Positions 37,058-45,953 of a DNA stretch of 64,000 nucleotides are shown here, piece after piece. The position numbers and the translations under genes were made by a program. This stretch comes from Psychrobacter okhotskensis (lineage in GTDB: Bacteria; Pseudomonadota; Gammaproteobacteria; Pseudomonadales; Moraxellaceae), in the NCBI RefSeq assembly GCF_013248965.1, contig NZ_JABRVQ010000004.1:1-64000 (forward strand), in the 5' to 3' direction. The notes under the pieces are model-generated. The model had not been told where the DNA came from, made no database searches, and saw only the letters and a program-made list of their open reading frames with translations. Position 1 is the stretch's first letter, and the number at the start of each line of letters is the position of its first letter.

Positions 37058-37224
37058 ATTAGGGCATGTCCTCAATTCAAGCGCTTGTCTCTAAATGGGC
37101 TAAATCTTGCCAAGTATCGTCAAATAGCTGATTAATATCCCGATATTATTTGCGCTATTTTCCTCATTTGACGGCAGTTTATCTCATTTTTATGACCATT
37201 TTTAAAATGAGGACACGCCCTAAT
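37058..37224. repeat. 167-bp non-coding element with terminal inverted repeats
   Basis: ATTAGGGCATGTCCTCA at 37058-37074 pairs with TGAGGACACGCCCTAAT at 37208-37224 with one mismatch. The interior has no reading frame. The same AGGGC-TGTCC end occurs in a 32-base hairpin at 28918-28949. Likely a non-autonomous mobile element, inserted between two genes. Confidence 0.7.
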
Positions 37225-37240
37225 GACTCTGTTAAAAAAC

Positions 37241-37278
37241 AAAAACCCCTCAAGCAGCATACTTGAGGGATTTTTATA
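37241..37278 (-). terminator. Bidirectional terminator downstream of hslO
   Basis: Stem CCCCTCAAG / CTTGAGGG with A- and T-runs on both sides. Serves hslO on the minus strand and possibly the lipase gene. Confidence 0.8.
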
Positions 37279-37302
37279 ATAATTGGTTTGCATTAATACA
37301 AA

Positions 37303-38283
37303 TTAGTCAGCAAATACTGCTGCGACATCGTCTTTATTAAATTTATAAACTTCACCGCAAAAGCCGCAATCCATCTCAAACGTACCGCCTTGCTCTTCGA
37401 CGATCTCTAAGGCTTCTGCTTCACCGATTTGCTCAATCGCCATTTCACACTTCTCGCGTGAGCAGGTACAACCAAATGCCAAAGCAACAGGATCGGGCGC
37501 TACGACGTTTTCTTCGTTATATAATCGATAAATAATCTCGTTGGCATCCAGCGTGGTCAATTCTTCTGCTTTTACTGTACGAGTTAGCACACTTAAACGT
37601 GTCCACAAATCATCATCGATGCCCGCGTCTTCGTTTTGCTCGACTTCATAGGTTTCCTCAGCCGTACGCGGTAGCATCTGTACTAAAATACCACCTGCCT
37701 GTAGGCCATCAGACGCCAAGTTAATCAGCGTTGGAATCTGCGCAGATTGCTTTTGATAATGCGCTAAGCAGTCAGCCAAGTTGTCATGACTGCGCTCGAC
37801 GATACCTTGGTATGGCTCACCGCCATCAGGCTGAATATTGATAAACAATACGCCTTGTCCCATCGCACCAAGTTCAGCAAACGCTTCTTTGGCATGGGTC
37901 ATATTGTCCCACGCTTGTACCTGCTCATCCGTCTCGCCTTTCCAGCTAGCAAGCGCACGAATGATACCGTCTTGATCACATTCTGCCATTGCCCAATTGA
38001 GCAGGCTATCGCTGTCTGATGATTGCAGTTGAATCGATAGACGACCATTGATTTTAACGGTACTGATCAGCAAACTTGCCGCTGTCAGCATTTCACCCAA
38101 TAAGCGTTTTAGCGCTTCAGGATAAGGCTTTTGAGCAATGGTGCTCGCATAGCTGCGTGATAGGCGCACCACGTCACCGCGTACGGGCGAGTCTTCGATA
38201 AAAAAGCGTTGGCGGATATCGTTATCAGTAGGGTTGCCAGCAGTTTGGTTGTCCACATTTGGGACTTGAGTATCTTGGGTCAT
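37303..38283 (-). CDS. hslO: Redox-regulated chaperone Hsp33
   Basis: 326-residue holdase chaperone activated by oxidation. The four zinc-binding cysteines of the redox switch are in the C-terminal domain: Cys272 and Cys274 in CTC, Cys306 and Cys309 in CGFC. That matches the CXC...CXXC pattern. An extra Cys279 lies nearby. The N-terminal domain has VRGDVVRLSRSYA near 35-47. Length is slightly above E. coli Hsp33 (292), with a longer N-terminus. The start ATG has only a weak ribosome-binding site. It is convergent with the lipase-like gene, with the 167-base element between them. Confidence 0.93.
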   Translation of the reverse strand: MTQDTQVPNVDNQTAGNPTDNDIRQRFFIEDSPVRGDVVRLSRSYASTIAQKPYPEALKRLLGEMLTAASLLISTVKINGRLSIQLQSSDSDSLLNWAMAECDQDGIIRALASWKGETDEQVQAWDNMTHAKEAFAELGAMGQGVLFINIQPDGGEPYQGIVERSHDNLADCLAHYQKQSAQIPTLINLASDGLQAGGILVQMLPRTAEETYEVEQNEDAGIDDDLWTRLSVLTRTVKAEELTTLDANEIIYRLYNEENVVAPDPVALAFGCTCSREKCEMAIEQIGEAEALEIVEEQGGTFEMDCGFCGEVYKFNKDDVAAVFAD

Positions 38284-38700
38284 AAGTCATTTGTAGTATT
38301 AAGAAGTTGTTAGCTTTATGGGGATTGCTCAGGATTTATCAATCGTATTTACTCGATTGCTTTAAAGTCTGAAGACATTTATTTAGCATAAATGTCATTA
38401 TTAATTAACCTGATGTTTATCAATATATCTGTCATTGTGTACTTCAATGTATCTGTCGATATTTCTTGCAATGGCTGGCTTTCATTCAATCGTTGCGTCT
38501 TGGTATAGCACTTAAAAATGAAAGTCGTCGTTTCATTAAAAAAAGTTTACCACCACCCGCAAATTTGTTGTACAGTAACATTAAGTTGCATTATGATAAA
38601 TAACAGCAACAACTGCACGGATGCAGGGCGATACTGTCAAATCAATAAGCTTCATGTCGCTCAAGTATCCTTTCAATATTGTGATAAAAGGATGTATCTC
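38284..38700. other. Divergent intergenic region, hslO / gltI
   Basis: About 420 bases. Carries a promoter candidate at 38568-38597 (separate entry). In-frame codons from 38518 overlap the promoter and are not taken as coding. Confidence 0.5.
38568..38597 (+). promoter_or_regulatory. Promoter candidate for the glutamate/aspartate transporter
   Basis: -35 TTGTAC and -10 TATGAT are separated by 18 bases. The distance to the chosen gltI start is about 100 bases. It lies inside the upstream in-frame extension, supporting the later start. Confidence 0.5.
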
Positions 38701-39681
38701 ATGACCTACTTATTCTCCAAACCGTTGACTCTGGTTGCGTTTATGGCATTAGCCCTAACGGGCTGTAATAATAGCAACCAAACCACTGACGAGTCAGCAG
38801 CAGGCGATGCGACCGCCACAGAAGCGGCAGCAAATCCTAACGGTACGCTACAAAAAATCAAAGATTCAGGCACTATCGTCGTCGGTCACCGTGACTCCTC
38901 TATTCCATTCTCCTATATCGCTGATGATCCTAATCAGCCTATCGGCTATGCCCATGATTTAGAAATGAAAGTGGTGGAAGCAGTCAAGCAAAAGTTAAAC
39001 ATGCCCGATCTAAAAATTCGTTATAACCTGATCACCTCACAAACCCGTATCCCATTGGTACAAAACGGTACGGTAGATTTCGAATGTGGCTCAACGACCA
39101 ACAACGAAGAGCGCCAAAAACAGGTAGCGTTCTCCAATGGTTTCTTCGAAATCGGCACTCGTCTATTGACCAAAAAAGATTCAGGTATCAATGATTTTGC
39201 TGACTTAAAGGATAAAACCCTAGTCACCACGTCGGGTACGACCTCAGAGCGTTACATCCGTCAGTACAATGATGATAATAAAATGAATACCAATATTATC
39301 TCAGCAAAAGATCATGGCGAAGGCTTCTTGATGCTAGAAAACGGCCGTGCGGATGCCTTTATGATGGACGATGTCTTGCTGGCTGGCGAAAAAGCCAAAG
39401 CAAAAAATCCTGATGAATGGGTCATCGTCGGTGAGCCACAATCGTTTGAGATCTATGGTTGTATGATGCGTAAAGATGATCCTGAGTTCAAAGCCGTGGT
39501 CGATGAAGCGCTTGCCAATGTTTATAGTTCTGGTGAGATTAATAGCATCTATGACAAATGGTTCTTGAACCCAATTCCACCGAAAAACGTCAATCTAAAC
39601 TTTGAGATGTCAGACAACTTAAAAGCTTTGATTGCCAATCCGCATGATAGCGCTCAGCCTAAAGCTGCGACTGCGCAATAA
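38701..39681 (+). CDS. gltI: Glutamate/aspartate-binding lipoprotein GltI
   Basis: 326-residue periplasmic binding protein of the GltI/DEBP family. Lipobox LTGC with Cys22. GTLQKIKDSGTIVVGHRDSSIPFSYI near 40-65 is the GltI signature, followed by YNLITSQTRIPLVQNGTVDFECGSTTNNEERQKQVAFSN. The residues around RDSS and GSTTNN form the acidic amino-acid pocket in E. coli GltI. ATG 38701 is chosen for AAAAGGA at eight-base spacing and because a promoter lies within the longer frame from 38518. The tail is Ala-rich. First gene of gltIJKL. Confidence 0.93.
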   Translation: MTYLFSKPLTLVAFMALALTGCNNSNQTTDESAAGDATATEAAANPNGTLQKIKDSGTIVVGHRDSSIPFSYIADDPNQPIGYAHDLEMKVVEAVKQKLNMPDLKIRYNLITSQTRIPLVQNGTVDFECGSTTNNEERQKQVAFSNGFFEIGTRLLTKKDSGINDFADLKDKTLVTTSGTTSERYIRQYNDDNKMNTNIISAKDHGEGFLMLENGRADAFMMDDVLLAGEKAKAKNPDEWVIVGEPQSFEIYGCMMRKDDPEFKAVVDEALANVYSSGEINSIYDKWFLNPIPPKNVNLNFEMSDNLKALIANPHDSAQPKAATAQ

Positions 39682-39780
39682 CGTTCCTTGTCCCACCACA
39701 TAGCTTGCTGACGTGCTCAGAGTCATAGGTAAAACCCATCTGGCGCGTCGGCTTATCAATCGCTGCTCGGAGAGCCAACC

Positions 39781-40527
39781 ATGAATTATAGCTGGAACTG
39801 GGGTGTGCTCTTTGAGCATACCGGTATCGGTAGCGAGCTTTATATCCATTGGATGATGACGGGTCTTGGCTGGCTGCTATTGATTGGTAGTATTGCTTGG
39901 ACAATCGCCATGGTCGTCGGTACCGTCTTTGGTATCATGCGCACCTTACCCAATAAGACCGCGCGGACGATCGGTACGGCGTATGTGACGTTTTTTCGTA
40001 ATATTCCTTTGCTTGTCCAGCTATTTTTTTGGTTCTATATCGCCCCCGGCTGGTTGACACCAGCGATACAGGACTGGTGGTATCGTGACCTATCGCCCAA
40101 CACTTCAGCCATGCTTTCAGCCAGTATTGGTCTTGGTTTGTTTACCGCCGCTCGTATCGTCGAACAGGTACGGACAGGTATCGAGTCATTACCCCAAGGG
40201 CAGATCAATGCCGCTTACGCGCTGGGTTTTAGTATTCCACAAGTCTATAAAGAAGTGCTGTTACCGCAAGCCTTCCGCATCATTTTGCCCCCGCTGAGCT
40301 CAGAGCTGACCAACTGTTTTAAGAACGCGTCTGTCGCTTCCTTAGTGGGGGTGATGGAGCTGATTAGCCAAACCAAAACCATCAGCGAGTATACGCAAAA
40401 TAGTATTGAGATTTATACGTATGCGACGATTATCTATTTAGTATTTAACCTGTCATTGATTGCCATTATGGGCTTTATTGAACGCAAACTGCGTGTGCCG
40501 GGGCTTATTGCAGGGAGTCAGAAATGA
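39781..40527 (+). CDS. gltJ: Glutamate/aspartate ABC transporter permease GltJ
   Basis: 248-residue HisMQ-family membrane protein. The first residues YSWNWGVLFEH match GltJ. AYVTFFRNIPLLVQLFFWFY near 61-80 is the family helix, and the EAA loop is LPQGQINAAYALGFSIPQVYKEVLLPQAFRIILPPLSSE near 142-180. Overlaps the next permease gene by four bases (ATGA), a sign of translational coupling. No strong ribosome-binding site; GGAG is seen about ten bases upstream. Confidence 0.93.
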   Translation: MNYSWNWGVLFEHTGIGSELYIHWMMTGLGWLLLIGSIAWTIAMVVGTVFGIMRTLPNKTARTIGTAYVTFFRNIPLLVQLFFWFYIAPGWLTPAIQDWWYRDLSPNTSAMLSASIGLGLFTAARIVEQVRTGIESLPQGQINAAYALGFSIPQVYKEVLLPQAFRIILPPLSSELTNCFKNASVASLVGVMELISQTKTISEYTQNSIEIYTYATIIYLVFNLSLIAIMGFIERKLRVPGLIAGSQK

Positions 40528-41195
40528 GTATGATGACCGAACTTGCTACTGCTTATCCTGGTCTCATGGGCGGTATGCTCATGACTTTAAAAGTACTGTT
40601 TTTGGCGATTGTTGGTGGCATCAGTTTAGGCACGGTATTGGCATTGATGCGCTTGTCAGGTATCAAAGCGCTTGAAATACCAGCAAAGTTATACGTTAAT
40701 TACTTCCGCTCTGTACCATTGTTATTGGTGCTGCTGTGGTTTTATTTTGCGGTACCGATGATTTATTTTTGGGTAGCAGGTAAGTACCTACAGCTTGATG
40801 CCGCTTTTGCTTCTTGTGTCGTCGCCTTTATGATGTTTGAGGCCGCTTACTTTTCAGAAGTGGTGCGTGCTGGTATCCAATCGATTGGTAGTGGACAGGT
40901 TAATGCCGCTAAAGCCTTGGGCATGACTTATGGGCAGACCATGCGCCTTGTGATTTTGCCACAAGCATTTCGCAAGATGCTGCCACTGATTTTGCAGCAG
41001 TGTATTATCTTATTCCAAGATACGACGCTAGTTTTTGCCATTGGTTTGACGGATTTTTTCCGCGCCGCTTACGTTCGTGGTGAGTTGATGGGTCTATTGA
41101 CACCTTATATCTTAGGTGCTGGAGCAATTTACTTTATCATCAGCTTGAGCGCCTCTATCGGCGTGCAGCAATTACAAAAGCGCTTAAGGTTTTAA
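40524..41195 (+). CDS. gltK: Glutamate/aspartate ABC transporter permease GltK
   Basis: 223-residue HisMQ-family permease. NYFRSVPLLLVLLWFYFAVP near 59-78 and the EAA loop GSGQVNAAKALGMTYGQTMRLVILPQAFRKMLPLILQQ near 120-157 are diagnostic. It overlaps gltJ by four bases. It and GltJ would form the heterodimeric membrane channel for acidic amino acids. Confidence 0.93.
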   Translation: MSMMTELATAYPGLMGGMLMTLKVLFLAIVGGISLGTVLALMRLSGIKALEIPAKLYVNYFRSVPLLLVLLWFYFAVPMIYFWVAGKYLQLDAAFASCVVAFMMFEAAYFSEVVRAGIQSIGSGQVNAAKALGMTYGQTMRLVILPQAFRKMLPLILQQCIILFQDTTLVFAIGLTDFFRAAYVRGELMGLLTPYILGAGAIYFIISLSASIGVQQLQKRLRF

Positions 41196-41301
41196 GCGTT
41201 TTAATCAAAGCTTTTTAGTTGAATAGGTTGAGTCTGATACTTTTACTAAAGTACTTTTATTTAATAATGATTACCGAACATAATGTGGTTAGGAGCCAGT
41301 G

Positions 41302-42120
41302 ATGAATGAGCCAGTGATAAATAGTGCTGACACTTATACAAATGACTTTGGCGGACTGGTCACAAATAATGGTCATGCGACTGATGAGATGGTCATTGAA
41401 ATAGACAGTGTCAGTAAGTGGTATGGCGACTTTCAAGTGCTGACTGACTGTACCGCTCATGTCCATAAAGGCGATGTCGTCGTGGTCTGTGGTCCATCAG
41501 GTAGTGGGAAATCAACCTTGATTAAAACGGTTAACGGACTTGAGCCTTTCCAAAAAGGACAAATTATCGTTAATGGTATCTCTGTTGGCGCACCTAAGAC
41601 TAATTTACCTAAGCTGCGTAGCAGTGTGGGAATGGTATTCCAGCATTTTGAGCTGTTTCCGCATTTGACCATTATCGATAATCTGACGGTCGCGCAGATT
41701 AAGGTATTGGGTCGTAAAGAGAGCGAGGCCAAACAAAAAGCCATGGCCTATCTTGACCGCGTCGGACTGACGGTACAAGCCGCGAAATATCCTGCGGAGC
41801 TATCTGGCGGTCAGCAGCAGCGGGTGGCGATTGCGCGGGCCTTGGCGATGGATCCGGTAGCCATGCTATTCGATGAGCCAACCTCTGCGCTTGATCCAGA
41901 GATGATTCAAGAGGTGCTCGATGTGATGGTAGAGCTGACCCGTGATGGTATGACCATGATGTGTGTGACCCATGAAATGGGCTTCGCCAGTCAGGTTGCC
42001 AATCGGATTATCTTTATGGATGAAGGTCATATCGTCGAAAACTGTAGTAAAGATGAGTTTTTTGAAGGCGCAAAAAGTGAGCGCGCGCAGATGTTCTTGT
42101 CAAAGATTCTCAATCATTAG
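41302..42120 (+). CDS. gltL: Glutamate/aspartate ABC transporter ATP-binding protein GltL
   Basis: 272-residue ATPase. Walker A GPSGSGKST, signature [16 protein letters not shown], Walker [13 protein letters not shown], and the switch region CVTHEMGFA. It has a 30-residue N-terminal extension (EPVINSADTYTNDFGG...) relative to E. coli GltL, with no known role. ATG 41302 follows AGGAG by six bases; a GTG three bases earlier is less likely. Completes the gltIJKL operon and is followed by a hairpin terminator. Confidence 0.93.
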   Translation: MNEPVINSADTYTNDFGGLVTNNGHATDEMVIEIDSVSKWYGDFQVLTDCTAHVHKGDVVVVCGPSGSGKSTLIKTVNGLEPFQKGQIIVNGISVGAPKTNLPKLRSSVGMVFQHFELFPHLTIIDNLTVAQIKVLGRKESEAKQKAMAYLDRVGLTVQAAKYPAELSGGQQQRVAIARALAMDPVAMLFDEPTSALDPEMIQEVLDVMVELTRDGMTMMCVTHEMGFASQVANRIIFMDEGHIVENCSKDEFFEGAKSERAQMFLSKILNH

Positions 42121-42179
42121 AGATGGCTACTAAAAACAGCTACTTTGTTATTTGAAGCTTTTATAAGTAATATTTATCA

Positions 42180-42208
42180 ATAGCGTCTATTAATAGGCGC
42201 TTTTTTTG
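42180..42208 (+). terminator. Terminator of gltIJKL
   Basis: Stem AGCGTCTA / TAGGCGCT with four-base loop and one G-U pair, followed by seven T. Confidence 0.75.
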
Positions 42209-42332
42209 TGCCCACAGCATATCAGTAGATTTATATAGGACTGACTATATATGAGTGAATGGCTGTTTACTGATACAATAGCAGCCAATATGTCAAAAAT
42301 TAAAATAATTTATAAACGATATTGGAGCTAAT

Positions 42333-43559
42333 ATGAGTGTAGAAAATTCATCAGTAGTAGCGAGCAATCCATCGGCAGGTATTGTCATTATTGGCGCAGG
42401 ATTGGCTGGCTGGCACGTGATTGATGCGATTCGGACTAAAGATAAAGACATTCCGATTACTTTAATTACTGCTGATAATGGTGATCGTTATCATAAACCA
42501 ATGCTAACGATGGCGATTAGCCAGAAGAAAAGCGCCGCCGATTTGGTGCGGGCTACAGGTAGTGATGCCGCAGAGGCTGCGCAAGTGATGTTGTTGGCTA
42601 ATACGCATGTGATGAATATTGATCCTGTGAGTCAAACATTGCAGATTGCATCTAGCACGCAGTCGGAGACACCGACAGCGATAAGCTATGACAAGATGGT
42701 ACTGGCAATGGGTGCACATCCTATTTTCCCAAAAAGCTTGCCTGAGGATTTGGTCTGGCACGTCAATCATATTGAGCGTTTTGGTCAGTTGCAAGAAAAG
42801 CTAGCAAGCGGCAGTCAGCACGTTGCCATTGTAGGGGCGGGCATGGTTGGGACAGAAATCGCCGAGGATTTACTCAAGGCTGGTCATCAAGTAACGCTGA
42901 TTGATTTAAATGATGCACCGCTTTCACAAATGCTACCGTCAAAAGCGACGGCACGTATTGCAGGGGCGGTAAAATCACAAGGGATTAACTTTTTGGGCGG
43001 CTATCAGGTAAATGAGGTTATTCGAATAAGTGATGGCAACAATATTGGAAAGTTACAAGTCAGCTATGAGCCATTAGATGCACAAAACACAGTGTCTTCG
43101 CAGTCCGAACCATTAATCGTTGACCATGTCATTGCCAGTACCGGGCTGACGGTTGATGATAAATTGCCTGCTGCTGCTGGCGTTGAATTCAATCGACGTA
43201 CCGGTATCGTGGTTGATGCGACAACGTTGCGTACTAATACTTCTAGTATTTACGCCATTGGTGATTGCATGTCTATCAATGGGGTAGCCTGTCGTTATGT
43301 TGCGCCACTGCGCGCGCAGGCGGCAACGATTGCTGATGATATTTTGGGTCACGAGCACGGCGGCTATGAGCATAAACCGCCGATGATTCGTCTGAAAAAT
43401 AAAGCCATCTCTGTGATGGTTACTGGGGTTCCGCAAGCTGCTGGCAATTGGCAGGTAAAGACTGAAACGGATGAAGCGTTAATCATGAATTTGTTAGATG
43501 ATAACAATGAAGTCAGTGCGACAGTAACGATTAAAGCGCCCGTTATACTTAAATCGTAA
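42333..43559 (+). CDS. FAD-dependent oxidoreductase, rubredoxin reductase-like
   Basis: 408-residue pyridine-nucleotide-disulfide-type flavoprotein. FAD-binding GAGLAG at 21-26, NAD-binding VGAGMVGTEIAEDL near 167-180, and the second FAD motif IYAIGDC near 308-314. DRYHKPMLTMAISQKKSAADLV resembles the RubB/AlkT rubredoxin:NAD+ reductases of Acinetobacter and Pseudomonas, which feed electrons to alkane hydroxylase. No rubredoxin gene is adjacent. Other members of the family reduce ferredoxins, so the electron acceptor is not settled. GGAG precedes the ATG. Ends at a terminator. Confidence 0.82.
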   Translation: MSVENSSVVASNPSAGIVIIGAGLAGWHVIDAIRTKDKDIPITLITADNGDRYHKPMLTMAISQKKSAADLVRATGSDAAEAAQVMLLANTHVMNIDPVSQTLQIASSTQSETPTAISYDKMVLAMGAHPIFPKSLPEDLVWHVNHIERFGQLQEKLASGSQHVAIVGAGMVGTEIAEDLLKAGHQVTLIDLNDAPLSQMLPSKATARIAGAVKSQGINFLGGYQVNEVIRISDGNNIGKLQVSYEPLDAQNTVSSQSEPLIVDHVIASTGLTVDDKLPAAAGVEFNRRTGIVVDATTLRTNTSSIYAIGDCMSINGVACRYVAPLRAQAATIADDILGHEHGGYEHKPPMIRLKNKAISVMVTGVPQAAGNWQVKTETDEALIMNLLDDNNEVSATVTIKAPVILKS

Positions 43560-43584
43560 TGGTTAAAAGAAAAGCTTCTAACGT

Positions 43585-43626
43585 TAAGTCAGTGTTGCCA
43601 TCCTAAGGCAGCGCTGGCTTTTTTTA
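43585..43626 (+). terminator. Terminator of the flavoprotein gene
   Basis: Stem AGTCAGTGTTGCC / GGCAGCGCTGGCT with several G-U pairs, followed by a run of T. Confidence 0.7.
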
Positions 43627-43900
43627 TTCACATGTACCACATCTCTTGTATCGATATTAGACTTAAGAACGCTTCAGTATAATATCGATACATATCGTAT
43701 TATTATTGATATTCTTTAATTTAAAGCACTGTATTATTGGTTAGAACTTAGTTTAGTTTAATCACAATCTGTGGTGATAAATCTATAGCGATAAAGAGGA
43801 TGCGTTAAAAACTGTTCAAGGAAAAATATCACATTTACTTTGGTAGCCTATTTTTATAGCACTGCTAAAAACTCTCAACAGCAAAACGAAAGGACTCGTT
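43627..43900. other. Upstream region of first acyl-CoA synthetase gene
   Basis: About 270 bases, A+T-rich. The last 80 bases, including CTGTTCAAGGAA and AAAACGAAAGGACTCGTT, are partly repeated before the second synthetase gene. Confidence 0.4.
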
Positions 43901-45673
43901 ATGACTCAGCTCACCAATGCCGACAATACTTTTAATGACAGTATTCCTAATAATGTCCCCAAAGTTAATATAGGCGCGCGCTCAGCGAATGCACCACTCA
44001 CCCAAAGCCATGATAAAGGACTTGATGTACCGCTAATTGAAGCGACCATCGGAGATTTTTTTGATGCCATTGTCAATAAATATCCTGAGCATGAAGCCTT
44101 GGTTTCTCGCCATCAAAATATCCGTTGGACGTATCGCGAGCTACAGGAAAAAGTCAATCAGTTAGCCAGTGCCCTGATTGAGATGGGGCTTGAGATAGGG
44201 GATCGTATCGCTATTTGGTCGCATAATAATGCGGAATGGCTGCTGATGCAATTAGCGACAGCAAAAATCGGCGTCATCTTAGTCAATATCAATCCTGCCT
44301 ATCGTACCTTTGAGCTGCAATATGCGCTGAATAAACTGGGCTGCTCGGCCTTAGTATTGATGCGTCATTTTAAAACCAGTGATTATACGCAAATGATCCG
44401 TGAGCTATGTCCTGAAATTTATCATAAAGACTATACTCAGCTTGATTTGGTCGAGATTCCTACCATCGAGCGCATTATTTGGATTGATGAACCAGAGAGT
44501 GATGAGGACTTTAATTTTATGCAGAAGTTCTCTACGTGGATGGCAGAGGGAGATGCAAACGACCCTCGCGTAGCGGAACGCCAAGCCCAGCTTAAGAATA
44601 CTGATGCTATTAGTGTGCAGTTTACCAGTGGCACAACAGGTACGCCAAAAGGCGCCACCTTAACGCATCGCAATATCTTGAACAACGGATATTTTATGGG
44701 CGAAGGAATGAGGCTCACCGAAGAAGATAGGCTATGTATCCCATTGCCACTCTATCACTGCTTTGGCATGGTGGGTGGCAACTTAGCTATTTTGACCCAC
44801 GGTGGTTGCGCGGTGTATCCCAATGATGGTTTTGATCCGTTGACAGTATTGCAAACAGTGGAAGAAGAAAAGTGTACTGCTCTGCTTGGGGTGCCAACGA
44901 TGTTTATCGCGGAACTTGATCATCCAGAATTTGATAGCTTTGATTTATCTAGTCTGCGCACCGGTATTATGGGCGGCTCAAGCTGTCCCATTGAGGTCAT
45001 GCGCCGTGTCATGGATAAGATGCACATGAGCGAGGTGACCATTGCTTATGGCATGACCGAGACCAGTCCAGCCTCTTGTCAGACCAGCTCGCAAACGCCC
45101 CTTGAAAAGAGAGTATCGACAGTAGGGATGGTGCTACCAGCGCTTGAGGTCAAAATCGTCGATACCGAAACGGGTGAGGTCGTCCCGATTGGAGAGACGG
45201 GCGAATTACTGACATACGGCTACGCGGTCATGAAAGGCTATTGGGGCAGCCGTTTTAAAACCCGAAAAGCCATTCAGGATGGTTGGATGCACACGGGTGA
45301 TTTGGCAACGATGGACGAAGACGGTTATATCACTGTGGTTGGGCGTAGTAAAGATATGATCATTCGTGGCGGCGAAAATATTTATCCAGTAGAAGTCGAA
45401 AACTATCTCTATAGCCATCCAAAAATTCGTGATGTGCAAATCGTCGGCGTGCCTGATAAAAAGTATGGTGAAGTACTGGCGGCGTGGATTATTCCAAAAG
45501 AGCCGAGTGGCTTAAACGAAGAAGAGATAAGGCAATTTTGTCGTGACCATATCGCTCATTATAAAGTGCCGACCTATTTTCGCTTTGTGACTGACTATCC
45601 AATGACCGTGACTGGTAAAATTCAAAAATATAAAATTGTTGAGCAAATGATAGAGGAGTTGGGCTTGGAGTGA
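43901..45673 (+). CDS. AMP-dependent acyl-CoA synthetase, copy 1
   Basis: 590-residue ANL-family ligase that activates a carboxylic acid to its CoA thioester through an acyl-adenylate. P-loop [17 protein letters not shown] near 245-261, [11 protein letters not shown] near 383-393, [39 protein letters not shown] near 463-501, and the C-terminal TGKIQKYKI with the catalytic Lys. Closest in kind to fatty-acyl/branched-chain ligases found with leucine/isovalerate or terpenoid genes. AAAGGA precedes the ATG. Nearly identical over most of its length to the next gene. A terminator separates the two. Confidence 0.92.
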   Translation: MTQLTNADNTFNDSIPNNVPKVNIGARSANAPLTQSHDKGLDVPLIEATIGDFFDAIVNKYPEHEALVSRHQNIRWTYRELQEKVNQLASALIEMGLEIGDRIAIWSHNNAEWLLMQLATAKIGVILVNINPAYRTFELQYALNKLGCSALVLMRHFKTSDYTQMIRELCPEIYHKDYTQLDLVEIPTIERIIWIDEPESDEDFNFMQKFSTWMAEGDANDPRVAERQAQLKNTDAISVQFTSGTTGTPKGATLTHRNILNNGYFMGEGMRLTEEDRLCIPLPLYHCFGMVGGNLAILTHGGCAVYPNDGFDPLTVLQTVEEEKCTALLGVPTMFIAELDHPEFDSFDLSSLRTGIMGGSSCPIEVMRRVMDKMHMSEVTIAYGMTETSPASCQTSSQTPLEKRVSTVGMVLPALEVKIVDTETGEVVPIGETGELLTYGYAVMKGYWGSRFKTRKAIQDGWMHTGDLATMDEDGYITVVGRSKDMIIRGGENIYPVEVENYLYSHPKIRDVQIVGVPDKKYGEVLAAWIIPKEPSGLNEEEIRQFCRDHIAHYKVPTYFRFVTDYPMTVTGKIQKYKIVEQMIEELGLE

Positions 45674-45693
45674 TTTGAAACTATTCATCACTG

Positions 45694-45737
45694 GAAAAGC
45701 CAGCTTTTTACTATTATGGTATAAAGCTGGCTTTTCT
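45694..45737 (+). terminator. Terminator between the two acyl-CoA synthetase genes
   Basis: Stem AAAAGCCAGCTTT / AAAGCTGGCTTTT across a loop of about 15 bases that itself partly pairs. Confidence 0.8.
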
Positions 45738-45953
45738 AATTTAGGTCGTATAAAAGACTCGTTGATTAGTCACCATTGAAGCATTACTCTTGTGTCGTTA
45801 TTTTTAAATGATACATAATGTATTACTATTATTGACAGCCTTTCATTGATGGCGTTATAGTAGCTGCATGCTATGTAAGACCTGTTCAAGGAAGAACGCT
45901 ATACCCACAGGCTATTAATAAGCACCGTATAAAGTAAAACGAAAGGACTCGTT

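Noticed and set aside
38518..38700. 61-residue upstream extension of gltI
   Set aside because: It covers a plausible promoter, precedes the lipoprotein signal and would bury it; ATG 38701 has a good ribosome-binding site.
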